Assembly: GCF_009792235.1 (NCBI RefSeq)
Contig: NZ_CP046973.1
Coordinates: 2,170,001-2,234,000 of the forward strand
Source of the DNA: Microcystis aeruginosa FD4
GTDB taxonomy: Bacteria; Cyanobacteriota; Cyanobacteriia; Cyanobacteriales; Microcystaceae
Direction: 5' to 3'
DNA length: 64,000 nucleotides
Shown: in pieces, positions 18,701 through 27,600 of the stretch
Layout: each line of letters opens with the position of its first letter
How positions within the stretch are numbered: the first letter of the stretch is position 1
The notes under the pieces: generated by a model
What the model was told of the DNA's origin: nothing
Database searches by the model: none
Seen by the model: the letters and a program-made list of their open reading frames with translations, nothing else
Made by a program: the position numbers and the translations under genes

Positions 18701-19397
18701 GGACAGAGGAGAGAAAGATGGGGACAGTTTCAATGTTTCTTTGGGTGAAAGCGCTGATTAAAGCATCGATAGCTTTGGTGTTACCCGCGAGATAATGGGA
18801 ACGATAGAAAAGTATCCAAGTCCTTGCTTGGGGTTGGGATAGGGTTATCTGGGAATAGATTCCCAACCTAGGGACAACCCCAGGAGGAAAAGGGAGATAG
18901 TCGAGATGGAGACAGGTATGCGCGATAAATTTACAAGCATTAATCCAGTTATCTATCCCTGCTTCCGTGAAATAGCACCATAACTGATTAACAGTAGTTA
19001 GGGAAGCAGTGGAATGACTCATCAACTCTAAATCCGGTTTATCCTCTCCCGGGAGGACAAATAAACTCGCACCGGTTTCTTCGACAATTTCCTTAACTAC
19101 TTCCAACCCGTAGGACCAACTCCCCCGTCCCCCCAATAAGCGCAGAATAATCACTCTTGCTTGGGATAGTACCTTGTCCCCATAGTTATCGATACTGTAT
19201 TGCTGCTGTAACTGCGATAAATTCAGGGCGCGAATTGCGGGAAAATTATCGGGTAGATGGTCGATAGCTGCCGCTAGAGTTTGAATATCGGTATCGGCCA
19301 TAGTGAGGAGGACAATCGGGGCCGGATTTTGGTCAATAATAATCACCCCTTCGGTATCTGCTGTCCAACCACCCGCTTGGGGAGCAATACGATGCAT
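15756..19397 (-). CDS. cobN: Cobaltochelatase subunit CobN
   Basis: The 1,213-residue large subunit of the ATP-dependent chelatase that inserts cobalt into the corrin ring during cobalamin synthesis. It is distinguished from the magnesium-chelatase subunit ChlH by the N-terminal MHRIAPQAGGWTADTEGVII and by its shorter length. The conserved core includes VINLGKHGNLEWLPGKSLA, the GPSG-like turn SGASGAPTRGRPDVLPTGRN, and AISIWGTATMRNSGEDVAEV. The C-terminus contains the WIAGVMRHGYKGAFEMAATV motif. Cyanobacteria use ChlI/ChlD-like partners; none is adjacent here. An in-frame small repeat at 17436-17448 encodes the SRSERVATSAS segment, probably an insertion. No frameshift seen over 3.6 kb. Confidence 0.92.
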   Translation of the reverse strand: MHRIAPQAGGWTADTEGVIIIDQNPAPIVLLTMADTDIQTLAAAIDHLPDNFPAIRALNLSQLQQQYSIDNYGDKVLSQARVIILRLLGGRGSWSYGLEVVKEIVEETGASLFVLPGEDKPDLELMSHSTASLTTVNQLWCYFTEAGIDNWINACKFIAHTCLHLDYLPFPPGVVPRLGIYSQITLSQPQARTWILFYRSHYLAGNTKAIDALISAFTQRNIETVPIFLSSVREIEVQEELLTLFSHHPPDLILDTTSFSIQRPEDKQNHHFWQSLNKPIFQVILSSSSLEAYQQGYQGLSPRDVAMNIALPEMDGKIITRAISFKSVLTRHPKLETEIVIYQPLPHRVDFVADLTANYCQLSSLPNSQKKIALIFPNYPNKDGRIANGVGLDTPASGLEILRALQTQGYTLTDLPDHSDELMRLLISGITNDPETRELKPIYQSLSLAAYLDYFSSLPPDNQSALLDRWGHPDRDFPIPGIQLGNVFIGIQPSRGYDLDPTLNYHSPDLEPTHSYLAFYHWLRQEFQVTAVINLGKHGNLEWLPGKSLALSPHCYPEIAFSSLPNFYPFIVNDPGEGSNAKRRSQAVIIDHLTPPMTRAELYGDWEKLESLIDEYYQAESLDPSRLALIRKRINDLVAKTNLDRELGTISRSERVATSASFGQFLTLVDGYLCELKEAQIRDGLHIFGQCPQGQQLIDLIQSIARSPSPDRPGLTRSIALDLHLDCDPLTEYNDTTTYLESLAQDLISQKIEPLGENTAKELVWLENQLIPALKQTPDELTYLLKGLAGQYVPSGASGAPTRGRPDVLPTGRNFYSVDTRAIPTETAWEVGRKAAEALIERYTQENGEYPRTLAISIWGTATMRNSGEDVAEVMALLGIRPLWDGFFRRVVGFEILTPSSLGRPRIDVTVRVSGFFRDSFPSILHLLNSCINAVACQEEEEKINPLAAKVKTEKEFWLSQGLGEKEAKLRATARIFGCKPGAYGAGLQGLIESQNWQNDQDLANAYINWSCYAIDSQGTAHSLPEVLRNRLEELEIVLHNQDNREHDIFDSDDYYQFQGGLTASVRSLTGKNPVTYFGDHSRPENPRIRSLEEEIRRVYRSRVVNPKWIAGVMRHGYKGAFEMAATVDYIFAYSATTHLVEDFIYQGVAAAYLFDEKVQQFIQEKNPWALRDMAERLLEAQQRGLWTQVDQKTLDRLRAIVHEAEGAIESGQ
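17436..17448. repeat. CTCGC-N3-GCGAG palindrome inside cobN
   Basis: A short hairpin-forming sequence embedded in frame in cobN. A related CTCGC-CTT-GCGAG copy interrupts the IS1-like relic at 42231-42243. The neighbouring bases are also alike in style, which suggests a small dispersed repeat. Confidence 0.5.
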
Positions 19398-19745
19398 AAG
19401 TTTTGAGAGTCAGGTTAAATAATGATTAGGTTTTGAGAATCAGGGTCTCGATCGAGGGATCATTCCTAGGTAGATAGAGATGATTATATCTGTCTGCGGC
19501 AATTTAAAGAACAGGGAATAGGGATTAGGGGATAGGGATTAAGAAAAATCTTCACTAAAACCCCAACCCCAGTCCCCTTAATGATGACTGGGGTTTGGGG
19601 AAGTGGGAAAGTGGGGAAGTGGGGGAATTTCAACTAAAACCCTAAAACCCTAAAACCCCAACACCCTAAAACCCCAACACCCCACCACCCTATCTCCTGC
19701 CTTCTGATAACTGATAACTGATGACTGATAACTGATGAATGATAA
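19398..19745. repeat. Intergenic repeat block between cobN and cikA
   Basis: This 350-base divergent spacer holds GGGGAAGTGGG-type units (about 19596-19627), then AAAACCCT/AAAACCCC arrays (about 19634-19690), then iterated TGATAACTGA units running right up to the cikA start codon. The first two parts occur again, in reverse orientation, at 44174-44330. Both genes' promoters must lie in or beside these repeats; none could be assigned with confidence. Confidence 0.6.
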
Positions 19746-21947
19746 ATGAACGCTTCTCCCGCTTATGTTTGCTCTCAAGTGTTGTCATCTACTCACCTCG
19801 AACAAATTCGTTCTTGGTGGGGACAGTTGGCAATACAGGTGACAGGGCCGAGGATTAGTCTCAGTGAAAGAGATATTCCCCCACAGACGGGGGAAATCTA
19901 TCAACTCTTGCTTTCCACTGACCTACAAGCTTTATTGTTAGCCAGTCCCCAAGGGCATAATTTTCAGTACGAAGTCCGCATTAGTTTTGAAACGAACACG
20001 ATTAAAAATTTTCTGCAAGGACTGGCCGTCAAGTCTCTCCACCACCCGAAAATTCAGCAGGGTTATCAAATTTTAAATTTGCCTCTATCCATTAATGTCA
20101 GCAGTTTTCAAAATAAAATTTTAGTCAAAATTCTCTCGATAATTTCTGCTCCGTCTGCTGATGGGGGTTGTCCCCGCATCTTCTCCGTTTGTCAACCAGT
20201 AGAAGCTGCCCTATCCCAACAAATCGAACAGGAAAGATTATTAAACCAAGTCATCACCCAAATTCGTCAGAGTCTGGAGTTACCGGTGATTCTGGAAACC
20301 GTGGTTAGGGAAGCGCGGGAATTTCTGCAAGTGGACCGATTGTTAATTTATCAATTTTTCCCCGATACCGGTGAGGGAAAGGGAAAAATAACTTCCGAGT
20401 CGCGCATTTCCGACCAGATAAATTCCGTGTTAAATTTAACCCCCGAAGACGATTGTTTTTCCTATATTCCCCAATACAAGGAAAAGTATCGTCAAGGATT
20501 AATTATGGCCGTGGATGATGTGGATGTTAACTATTCTTCTTCCTTCTGTTTGTCCGAATTTTTGCGACAACACCAAGTGCAATCAAAATTAATCGCCCCG
20601 ATTGTGGTACAAGAAGAATTGTGGGGTTTATTAATTGCCCATCAATGTCAACAAAAACGCCGATGGTTGCCGCAAGAAAAGAAATTTTTAGGTCAGATTG
20701 GGGAACATCTCGCCATCGCTATCTATCAAGCGCAATTATATTCCCAAGTCCAGGAACAAAAAGATATTTTTGAGTGCCGGGTAATAGAAAGAACCCAAGA
20801 ATTACAAGATACTTTAATGGCCGCAGAAGCAGCTAACCTCTGCAAAAGTGAATTTTTAAATAATATGAGTCATGAGTTATTAACTCCCCTAACTTGTATT
20901 ATTGGTTTGTCCAGTACCCTGCAAAAATGCTCGGCAGCCAGTAATTTTTTACCTCCCGACAAACAAAAACACTATCTACAAGTGATTCAGGATAACGGCA
21001 ATAAACTATTAGAATTAATTAATGACTTGCTTAATTTCTCGCAAGTTTCGGCAGGAAAAGCCGTTTTAGATATTAAACAATTTTCGCTAAAATATCTCTG
21101 TAATCATGTTTTAGAGATTATCAAAATGGAGGCAAAAAATAAAGAAATTAATCTGATTTTAGAGATGAAAATCGCCGAAAAAGAGCATTATTTTTATGCC
21201 GATTATGATCGAGTTCAGCAGATACTTTTATACTTGTTAAAAAATGCCCTGAAATTTACCCCCGAACAGGGTGCTGTCACGCTGAGACTGTGGAAAGAAG
21301 GTAGTCAGGTCATTTTTCAGGTAGAAGACACGGGCATCGGCATTCCTGCTCAAAAAATACCGCTTCTGTTTGAAAAATTTACCCAATTGGATGGCTCTCG
21401 CAAACGTCGTTATGGTGGTGTGGGATTAGGATTGGCTTTAACTAAACAATTAGTGGAACTCCATCACGGCACGATCGAGGTAGAATCTTGCTTAGATAAA
21501 GGTTCCATCTTTACCGTCCGTTTACCTCAACAAAAGCCCCCCAAATCTCAACCCCAACCCTCGGATCATAATCCCCATTTTAATCACCACCATCCCACTG
21601 TAGTTTTAATTGAAAGTGACGAAGAAATTGCCAATCTTATTTGTGAGTTATTGATGGTGGCACATTATCAAGTTATTTGGTTAATCGATAGTGTCTCCGC
21701 TATCAAAAAAATTGAGATCGTGCAGCCAAGTATTATAATTGTCGATCGGAAAATGCCCGATATATATCATCTCTGTCATCTCTTAAAAAAATCCAGCCAA
21801 ACTCAAGCCAGTAAAGTGCTAATCTTGAATGATACCCCCGAAATCAGCGTTGATTTCCTCGGTCGTCATGGCATTGACGACTATCTCCTCAAACCGATTC
21901 AACCCTCCCTATTGTTGGAAAAAATCCGCTATCTAACCGCTTTATAA
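19746..21947 (+). CDS. cikA: CikA-like hybrid sensor histidine kinase
   Basis: A 733-residue kinase with the CikA layout. An N-terminal region of about 160 residues precedes a GAF domain (about 170-330), a histidine kinase core with phosphoacceptor H376 (NNMSHELLTP), the N box at N500, the G1 box DTGIGIP near 528-534, and a receiver domain (about 617-730). CikA relays input to the circadian clock and dephosphorylates RpaA in Synechococcus (established for that protein). The GAF domain has C268 in SSFCLSEFLRQH, the place of the bilin-binding cysteine in cyanobacteriochromes. The receiver retains D667 and K716, unlike the pseudo-receiver of S. elongatus. Another GAF hybrid kinase is the alternative; order and length favour CikA. 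Confidence 0.72.
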   Translation: MNASPAYVCSQVLSSTHLEQIRSWWGQLAIQVTGPRISLSERDIPPQTGEIYQLLLSTDLQALLLASPQGHNFQYEVRISFETNTIKNFLQGLAVKSLHHPKIQQGYQILNLPLSINVSSFQNKILVKILSIISAPSADGGCPRIFSVCQPVEAALSQQIEQERLLNQVITQIRQSLELPVILETVVREAREFLQVDRLLIYQFFPDTGEGKGKITSESRISDQINSVLNLTPEDDCFSYIPQYKEKYRQGLIMAVDDVDVNYSSSFCLSEFLRQHQVQSKLIAPIVVQEELWGLLIAHQCQQKRRWLPQEKKFLGQIGEHLAIAIYQAQLYSQVQEQKDIFECRVIERTQELQDTLMAAEAANLCKSEFLNNMSHELLTPLTCIIGLSSTLQKCSAASNFLPPDKQKHYLQVIQDNGNKLLELINDLLNFSQVSAGKAVLDIKQFSLKYLCNHVLEIIKMEAKNKEINLILEMKIAEKEHYFYADYDRVQQILLYLLKNALKFTPEQGAVTLRLWKEGSQVIFQVEDTGIGIPAQKIPLLFEKFTQLDGSRKRRYGGVGLGLALTKQLVELHHGTIEVESCLDKGSIFTVRLPQQKPPKSQPQPSDHNPHFNHHHPTVVLIESDEEIANLICELLMVAHYQVIWLIDSVSAIKKIEIVQPSIIIVDRKMPDIYHLCHLLKKSSQTQASKVLILNDTPEISVDFLGRHGIDDYLLKPIQPSLLLEKIRYLTAL

Positions 21948-21950
21948 GTA

Positions 21951-22045
21951 GGGTTTGCGGCAAAAAGTTTTTCGGTGGGGGTAGGGTGTGGGGTGTGGGG
22001 TGTGGGGTGTCGGGTTTTACCCATTTTCATCTGGTCAATTTTTTA
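21951..22045 (+). mobile_element. Partial MITE related to the IS5-like element
   Basis: Directly after the cikA stop and a TA, the sequence GGGTTTGCGGCAAAAAGTTT matches the terminal repeat of the insertion sequence at 7141-8825. A GGGTGTGGGGTGT microsatellite follows, as in the MITE at 56795-57008. The opposite terminus is not recognisable, so the right boundary is approximate and the copy looks decayed. Confidence 0.5.
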
Positions 22046-22063
22046 TCTTTTCGCCAGAAAATA

Positions 22064-22104
22064 GGACTTGAAAACTAACTATAAAATAGCTAATTTTCAA
22101 GTCC
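22064..22104. terminator. Bidirectional terminator between cikA and psaI
   Basis: An 11-bp stem GGACTTGAAAA / TTTTCAAGTCC encloses a 19-base A+T-rich loop that can extend the pairing. It sits between the convergent cikA and psaL-psaI units. No long T run follows on either strand, so termination is inferred from position. Confidence 0.5.
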
Positions 22105-22129
22105 TTAATTGTAGGAATCCTAGGCTAAA

Positions 22130-22246
22130 TTAGGATTCACTCTCGATATAGATAAATAACAAACCCATCACTACGGCTGGCATTAACCAACAGACGATCG
22201 GGATTAAAATCCAAGGCAGATAAGAAGCTGCGTAGGCACCAGTCAT
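22130..22246 (-). CDS. psaI: Photosystem I subunit VIII PsaI
   Basis: A 38-residue single-span membrane protein read on the minus strand from ATG 22246 (MTGAYAASYLPWILIPIVCW) to TAA at 22130. The hydrophobic centre followed by GLLFIYIESES is typical of PsaI. It helps anchor PsaL and so supports trimerisation of photosystem I. It lies 56 bases downstream of psaL on the same strand, the usual cyanobacterial psaL-psaI arrangement. Confidence 0.9.
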   Translation of the reverse strand: MTGAYAASYLPWILIPIVCWLMPAVVMGLLFIYIESES

Positions 22247-22302
22247 GTCAAATGCTCCTAGGAAAAAAATAAGGAAATGATAACAGGTAGAAAAAGGGTT
22301 AA

Positions 22303-22785
22303 TTATTGATTAAAAACCCCGCGCATGATGCCATCAACGACACCAAGATTTTCTAGGAGGAAATAGGCCACAAAAGCGCCACCCATACCACCAATAAAGA
22401 AACCAGCGGCGAATTGACTCCAACCTTCCGCCGATTTCAGAGGATCACCACTAGCGGCCTTACCTTGGAAGGAGACAAGACCATAACTAGCTAAACAACC
22501 CGTAGCCAAGAGAACCATGGCCAAAGCGGGGATTAAGCCGCCAAGATTAGCATATTCCGAGTCTCTCAGGGGACCCAGGACAACCCAGGGACCACCGAGG
22601 AAATAACCGTGGGCCATACCCACTTCTAGACCGCGCAGAATCGGAGCTAGACCGGGACGATAGGCAGGTAAGTTACCAATAAAAGCTTTGGTAAAACCAG
22701 AAGCGGAAATGGGGGTAGCTAGATGACCAATGAACGGATCATCATTGTAGGGTGTCACCACCTGTTTGTATCCAGTTTCAGCCAT
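22303..22785 (-). CDS. psaL: Photosystem I reaction centre subunit XI PsaL
   Basis: PsaL forms the trimer contact of cyanobacterial photosystem I. From ATG 22785 the product is 160 residues (MAETGYKQVVTPYNDDPFIG). It has the conserved FIGNLPAYRPGLAPILRGLEVGMAHG segment, split here only for description, and later membrane helices (LIPALAMVLLATGCLASYGL; FAAGFFIGGMGGAFVAYFLL). An in-frame ATG 45 bases upstream would add a polar, non-conserved extension, so the downstream start is preferred; a purine-rich AGGAGAA lies just upstream of it. Co-transcribed with psaI. Confidence 0.93.
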   Translation of the reverse strand: MAETGYKQVVTPYNDDPFIGHLATPISASGFTKAFIGNLPAYRPGLAPILRGLEVGMAHGYFLGGPWVVLGPLRDSEYANLGGLIPALAMVLLATGCLASYGLVSFQGKAASGDPLKSAEGWSQFAAGFFIGGMGGAFVAYFLLENLGVVDGIMRGVFNQ

Positions 22786-23248
22786 TGTGTTTGAGTTCTC
22801 CTTTTTCCGATCAACAGGAAAATTGATCATAAAACTTTAAGATTACACTTTAGGCCTAAGAATTACTTCAAGCAACCCCATCGATCGAGTTTTCAAGGGT
22901 TGACGGCTGAAACTCTCACAATTCGTTACATTTCTCTCGGCAGACAGGTGTTGGGGGTTGGGGTGATGGGGTGATGGGGAGACAAATTCATAATACTTTA
23001 GTTCTGGTCTTTCCTTCTCTACTCTAGACGGCTATAACTTGCATTTTTTACTCAAAGACAAGGCCGATTTCATCATCCCCATCCCCGGGTTCAACTTAAG
23101 TGGGTGGGTGGAATTAAATATAAGATGAACGTAGGTTGGGCTTCGGCCGTGAGCTTTTGCCGAACGGTTGAAGCATGAAACCCAACGCCCGATTATGTTA
23201 CGAAGTGCGCTAACCCATCCTACAAATAATTGTCCCTCCCTACTTAAG
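22786..23248. other. psaL upstream region with a REP-like hairpin
   Basis: About 460 bases without a gene. It should contain the psaL promoter, but no clear consensus was found. A GGTGATGGGG repeat lies near 22960. From about 23131 a REP-like element begins (GTAGGTTGGGCTTCGG, later TGAAGCATGAAACCCAAC, ending ACCCATCCTAC); parts of it recur at 30450-30480. Confidence 0.5.
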
Positions 23249-24187
23249 ATGGAAGTTCTTTGGTTAAAGAGTCAAAAAATACCGCACCAAAAAATTTGTC
23301 AGTTAGCAGGAATCTCGCCAAATACCTTATTAACTTATCTTCGAGATGATCAAGAAGGCGGAAGAGAAAAATTAAAAGAAATCAACTTCTATCGCCTTAA
23401 AAGTGAATTACAGTCTCAAAGAGAAACAATCAAAAAATATTTTGAGAAGAATCCACCAGCCACAATAAATGAAGCGGTGTATAGAAGAGAATAATTGACA
23501 GGAATAAAAGGAAGTCCTCCCCAAGTAAGGAAATTCTTAAAATCCCTGGAAATGAAATGTTTAAAAGTAGGTTCTCTTCCTTCTAAAGCTGACCAGGATG
23601 AACAAGAAGACTACAAATAAAAAAAGCTAGAACCGAGACTAAATAATGCTAAAGAAGGAAAAAGGGCTGTTTTTTTTGTTGATGCCGCTCCCTTGGTTAT
23701 GGGAGTTTTTCTCGGTATTGGTGTTTTGAGAGACTTTTCGTTAAGTCCCCGAACGGGCGTAAATGCTTTAATGTTTTAGGAGTATTAAATGGGATAACTC
23801 ATGAAGTTATTATGGTAACAAATGACACTTATATTACAGCAAGTCTGTGACTTCTTAAAAAAATAGCTGGTTTAGGACTAACTATTCCCATCACTCTAGT
23901 GATAATGCCCGCTATCAAAAATGTAAAATTGTTGAGAAATTTGCTCTTTGTCAATAGAGTTACTCTATCTGCCGTCTTATTCGCCTAATCTAAATTTAAT
24001 TGAAAGGCGGTGTAAATTGGTCAAAAAGAAATGTTTGTCTGGTCAATATTATGAAAACTTTTCTGAGTTTTATTCCGCTATTGATGGATGTCTGAATGAT
24101 GCCCATCTGAAACATAAAAAAGAACTTGATTCCTTGCTCACTCTACGATTTCAGAAGTTAAATAAATCTCAGATTATCAACGTCTAA
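23249..24187 (+). pseudogene. Degenerate IS630-type transposase
   Basis: Three recognisable parts lie in different frames. An N-terminal helix-turn-helix (HQKICQLAGISPNTLLTYLR) runs to a stop near 23492. A central DDE piece follows with FVDAAPLVMGVFLG around 23680. The C-terminal segment (LLYLPSYSPNLNLIERRCKL, with the catalytic glutamate) ends at 24187. Stops and at least two frame changes separate them. The order matches IS630/Tc1-like transposases. Not functional. Confidence 0.75.
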
Positions 24188-24649
24188 AGTATATAAAGAC
24201 ACTTTTTAGACCAATTCTCCAAAGTCTGACTACAAAAGTTTGCTCTCCCAATCATCCCCAACTGTCTAACTTAAAAGCAGTAGAACCTAGAATAGAAAGA
24301 CTTTTAACTGAAATATTCGCTCAGGACTAAAAACACCCGTGTCTGCGGTTCAAATCTGCGTCTTAGCATTGATAATCCGACAATATTCTGCCAAAATAAG
24401 CACCTGACAGGGTGTTTCACCCCCATCCTTCCTGGGGGATTTTCGATGACAATTCCTGAGAGCTACTATATCATGGTAGATCACCTGTGATTCCTCAGAC
24501 CGGCCAAGATAAAGATGGCAACAGGCAAAAATTAGGAAAAATCAGCGACAATCGAAACGGCAAGAGCAAAAAAAATTCTATTCTAGATTGACCCTTTCAG
24601 CAGACCAACTATCTCACCCTTCTAGACAACGACCGTAAGGATAACTTCT
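24188..24649. other. Fd-GOGAT upstream region
   Basis: About 460 bases between the transposase relic and the glutamate synthase gene. A short hairpin CCCCCATCC/TTCCTGGGGG occurs near 24420. No credible NtcA box (GTA-N8-TAC) at a suitable distance was found by eye, and no gene is supported. Confidence 0.4.
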
Positions 24650-27600
24650 ATGGCGCAACAAAATAACCTAAAAATCGACAATATTCAGCAAATTGATCCC
24701 TATTGGGGTCCCCCATGGCTCGTAGAAGAACGGGACGCTTGCGGAGTCGGTTTTATTGCCGATGTGCGCGGTTCGGGTAGCCATCAACTGATTGAACAGG
24801 CACTTTCGGCCCTCGGTTGTTTGGAACACCGGGGAGGCTGCAGCGCCGATCAGGATTCCGGTGACGGTTCTGGTATAATGACCGCTATCCCTAGAGCTAT
24901 CCTCGCTCCTTGGTTCGCCGAAAATGGCTTAAATATGCCAGAATCTGAGCGTCTAGGGGTGGGTATGGTCTTTCTTCCCCAAGCAACCCAAGAACGAGCC
25001 GACGCTAAAGCACATATCGAGGAAATTGTCAATAAATATAATATTAAGATTTTAGGCTGGCGTACCGTTCCCGTCCGTCCTGAAACCCTCGGCCGACAAG
25101 CAAGGGAAAATCAACCCTTTGTCGAGCAAATTCTGGTTACTTCCCCCGATTTAGCCGGTTCTCAATTCGATCGCCTACTCTATATTGCCCGTTCTGAAGT
25201 CGGGAAGCAACTGGCCGATGATTTCTATTTCTGTTCCTTTTCCTGTCGTACCCTTGTCTATAAAGGCATGGTAAGGGGCGAAATCCTGCGAGAATTCTAT
25301 CTAGACCTACAAAATCCCGCCTATAGCAGTCAATTCGCTATTTATCACCGACGTTTTAGCACCAATACCCAACCAAAATGGCCCCTCGCTCAACCGATGC
25401 GCTTATTGGGTCATAACGGCGAAATTAACACCCTTTTGGGCAATATTAACTGGATGTCGGCCCGGGAACCCGCTTTAGAAACCGAAGGTTGGACCCACGA
25501 AGAATTACAATCCCTGACCCCCATTGTTAACCCCGCTAACAGCGACTCCTATAACCTCGATAGCGCCCTAGAATTATTGGTGAGAACTGGTCGCAGTCCC
25601 CTAGAAGCAGCTATGATCCTAGTGCCGGAGGCCTACAATAATCAGCCGGATTTACAGGATTATCCCGAAATTATCGACTTTTACGAATACTATAGCGGTT
25701 TACAGGAACCCTGGGACGGTCCAGCTTTACTGGTATTTAGTGACGGGGGAATCGTCGGCGCTTGTTTGGATCGTAACGGTTTGCGACCGGCCCGTTATAG
25801 CATTACTAACAACGGTTATATCGTCGTTTCCTCGGAAGCGGGAACTATTCCCCTCAATGAAACCACCATTATGGAAAAAGGTCGTCTCGGCCCCGGTCAA
25901 ATGATCGCAGTTGACCTAGAAAAAGGCGAAATTAAGCGTAATTGGCCGATTAAACAGGAAATTGCCCGAGCTAATCCCTACGGTGAATGGGTGCAATCCC
26001 AACGCACCTTGATTGACAAAGAAACAGCGATAGACATTCCCGCTCCCAGCAATCTCCTTCCCCTGCAAACCGCTTTCGGTTATACATCCGAAGATGTGGA
26101 TATGATTATCGTTCCCATGGCAGAACAGGGAAAAGAACCGACTTTCTGTATGGGTGATGACACTCCCCTAGCAGTCCTCTCCAGTAAACCCCATCTTCTC
26201 TACGATTACTTTAAACAACGTTTTGCCCAAGTTACTAACCCTCCCATCGATCCTTTACGGGAAAGTTTAGTCATGTCCCTGACTATGTATCTGGGACGAC
26301 GGGGTAATATCCTGAAATTGGGGGTTGATGACGCACATTTACTGAAATTAGACTCTCCTCTGCTCAATAATGCGGAATTAGCCAAAGTTAAAACCTCTAG
26401 CTACAAAACAGCCGAACTTTCTACCCTTTATGATCTGACCACCGGACCGCAGGGATTAGAAGATGCGATCGCTAATTTGTGTGCTGAGGCCGCCAAGAAA
26501 GTAGCATCGGGAGCGGAAATTTTAATTCTCAGTGACAGAATTAATCCTATTGACGAAAAAACTAGCTATATTCCCCCTTTATTGGCCGTTGGTGCTGTCC
26601 ATCATCACCTGATTCGCTCACACTTGCGTTTAAAAGCTTCGATCGTTATCGATACGGCCCAATGTTGGAGTACCCATCACTTCGCTTGTCTAATTGGTTA
26701 TGGTGCTTCCGCAGTTTGTCCCTATCTGGCCCTAGAAACGATCGCCCAGTGGTGGATCGAGCCAAAAACCCAGAAATTGATGGAAACCGGCAAATTAGAA
26801 GCTATTAGCCTCGAAAAAGCCCTAATTAATTACCGCAAATCCGTAGAAGCAGGATTACTGAAAATCCTCTCGAAAATGGGTATTTCTCTGCTATCTTCCT
26901 ACCATGGGGCGCAAATTTTCGAGGCGATCGGATTATCAGCAGATTTAGTTAAACTAGCTTTTAACGGTACTACCAGTCGCATCGGTGGTTTAAGCATTGC
27001 TGAAGTGGCCCAAGAAGCGATCGCATTCCACAGCAAAGCTTTCCCCAATCTTACGGCCAAAAAACTAGAAAACTACGGTTTTGTCAACTACCGTCCGGGG
27101 GGAGAATACCACATGAATTCGCCAGAAATGGCGAAAGCACTCCATAAAGCAGTGGCTGCTCACTCCCAAGGTGAAGGATATGACCATTACGAAACCTATC
27201 GTCAAATCTTGCAGCAAAGACCTCTCACCGCTTTACGCGATCTATTAGAATTTAACAGCGATCGCGCCTCAATTGCCATCGAGGAAGTAGAATCGATCGA
27301 AAGTATCCTGCAACGCTTCTGCACAGGGGGAATGTCCCTCGGTGCCTTGGGCCGGGAAGCACACGAAACCCTAGCGATCGCCATGAATCGCATCGGAGGT
27401 AAGTCCAATTCCGGAGAAGGAGGAGAAGATCCGATCCGCTACACCAGCTTAAGCGATGTGGATGTAGAAGGACATTCCGTGACTATGCCCCATCTAAACG
27501 GCTTAAAAAACGGTGATACGGCTAATTCGGCCATTAAACAGATAGCTTCGGGACGTTTTGGAGTCACTCCCGAATACTTAATGAGTGGAAAACAGCTAGA

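Noticed and set aside
19634..19690. Telomere-like CCCTAAAA repeats as a sign of eukaryotic DNA or a linear replicon end
   Set aside because: The arrays are short, internal, mixed with AAAACCCC and AACACCCC units, and lie between bacterial genes.
24330..24380. tRNA-like T arm (CGGTTCAAATCTGCG) near 24350
   Set aside because: No acceptor, D arm or anticodon arm could be folded around it; a chance resemblance or an old fragment at most.
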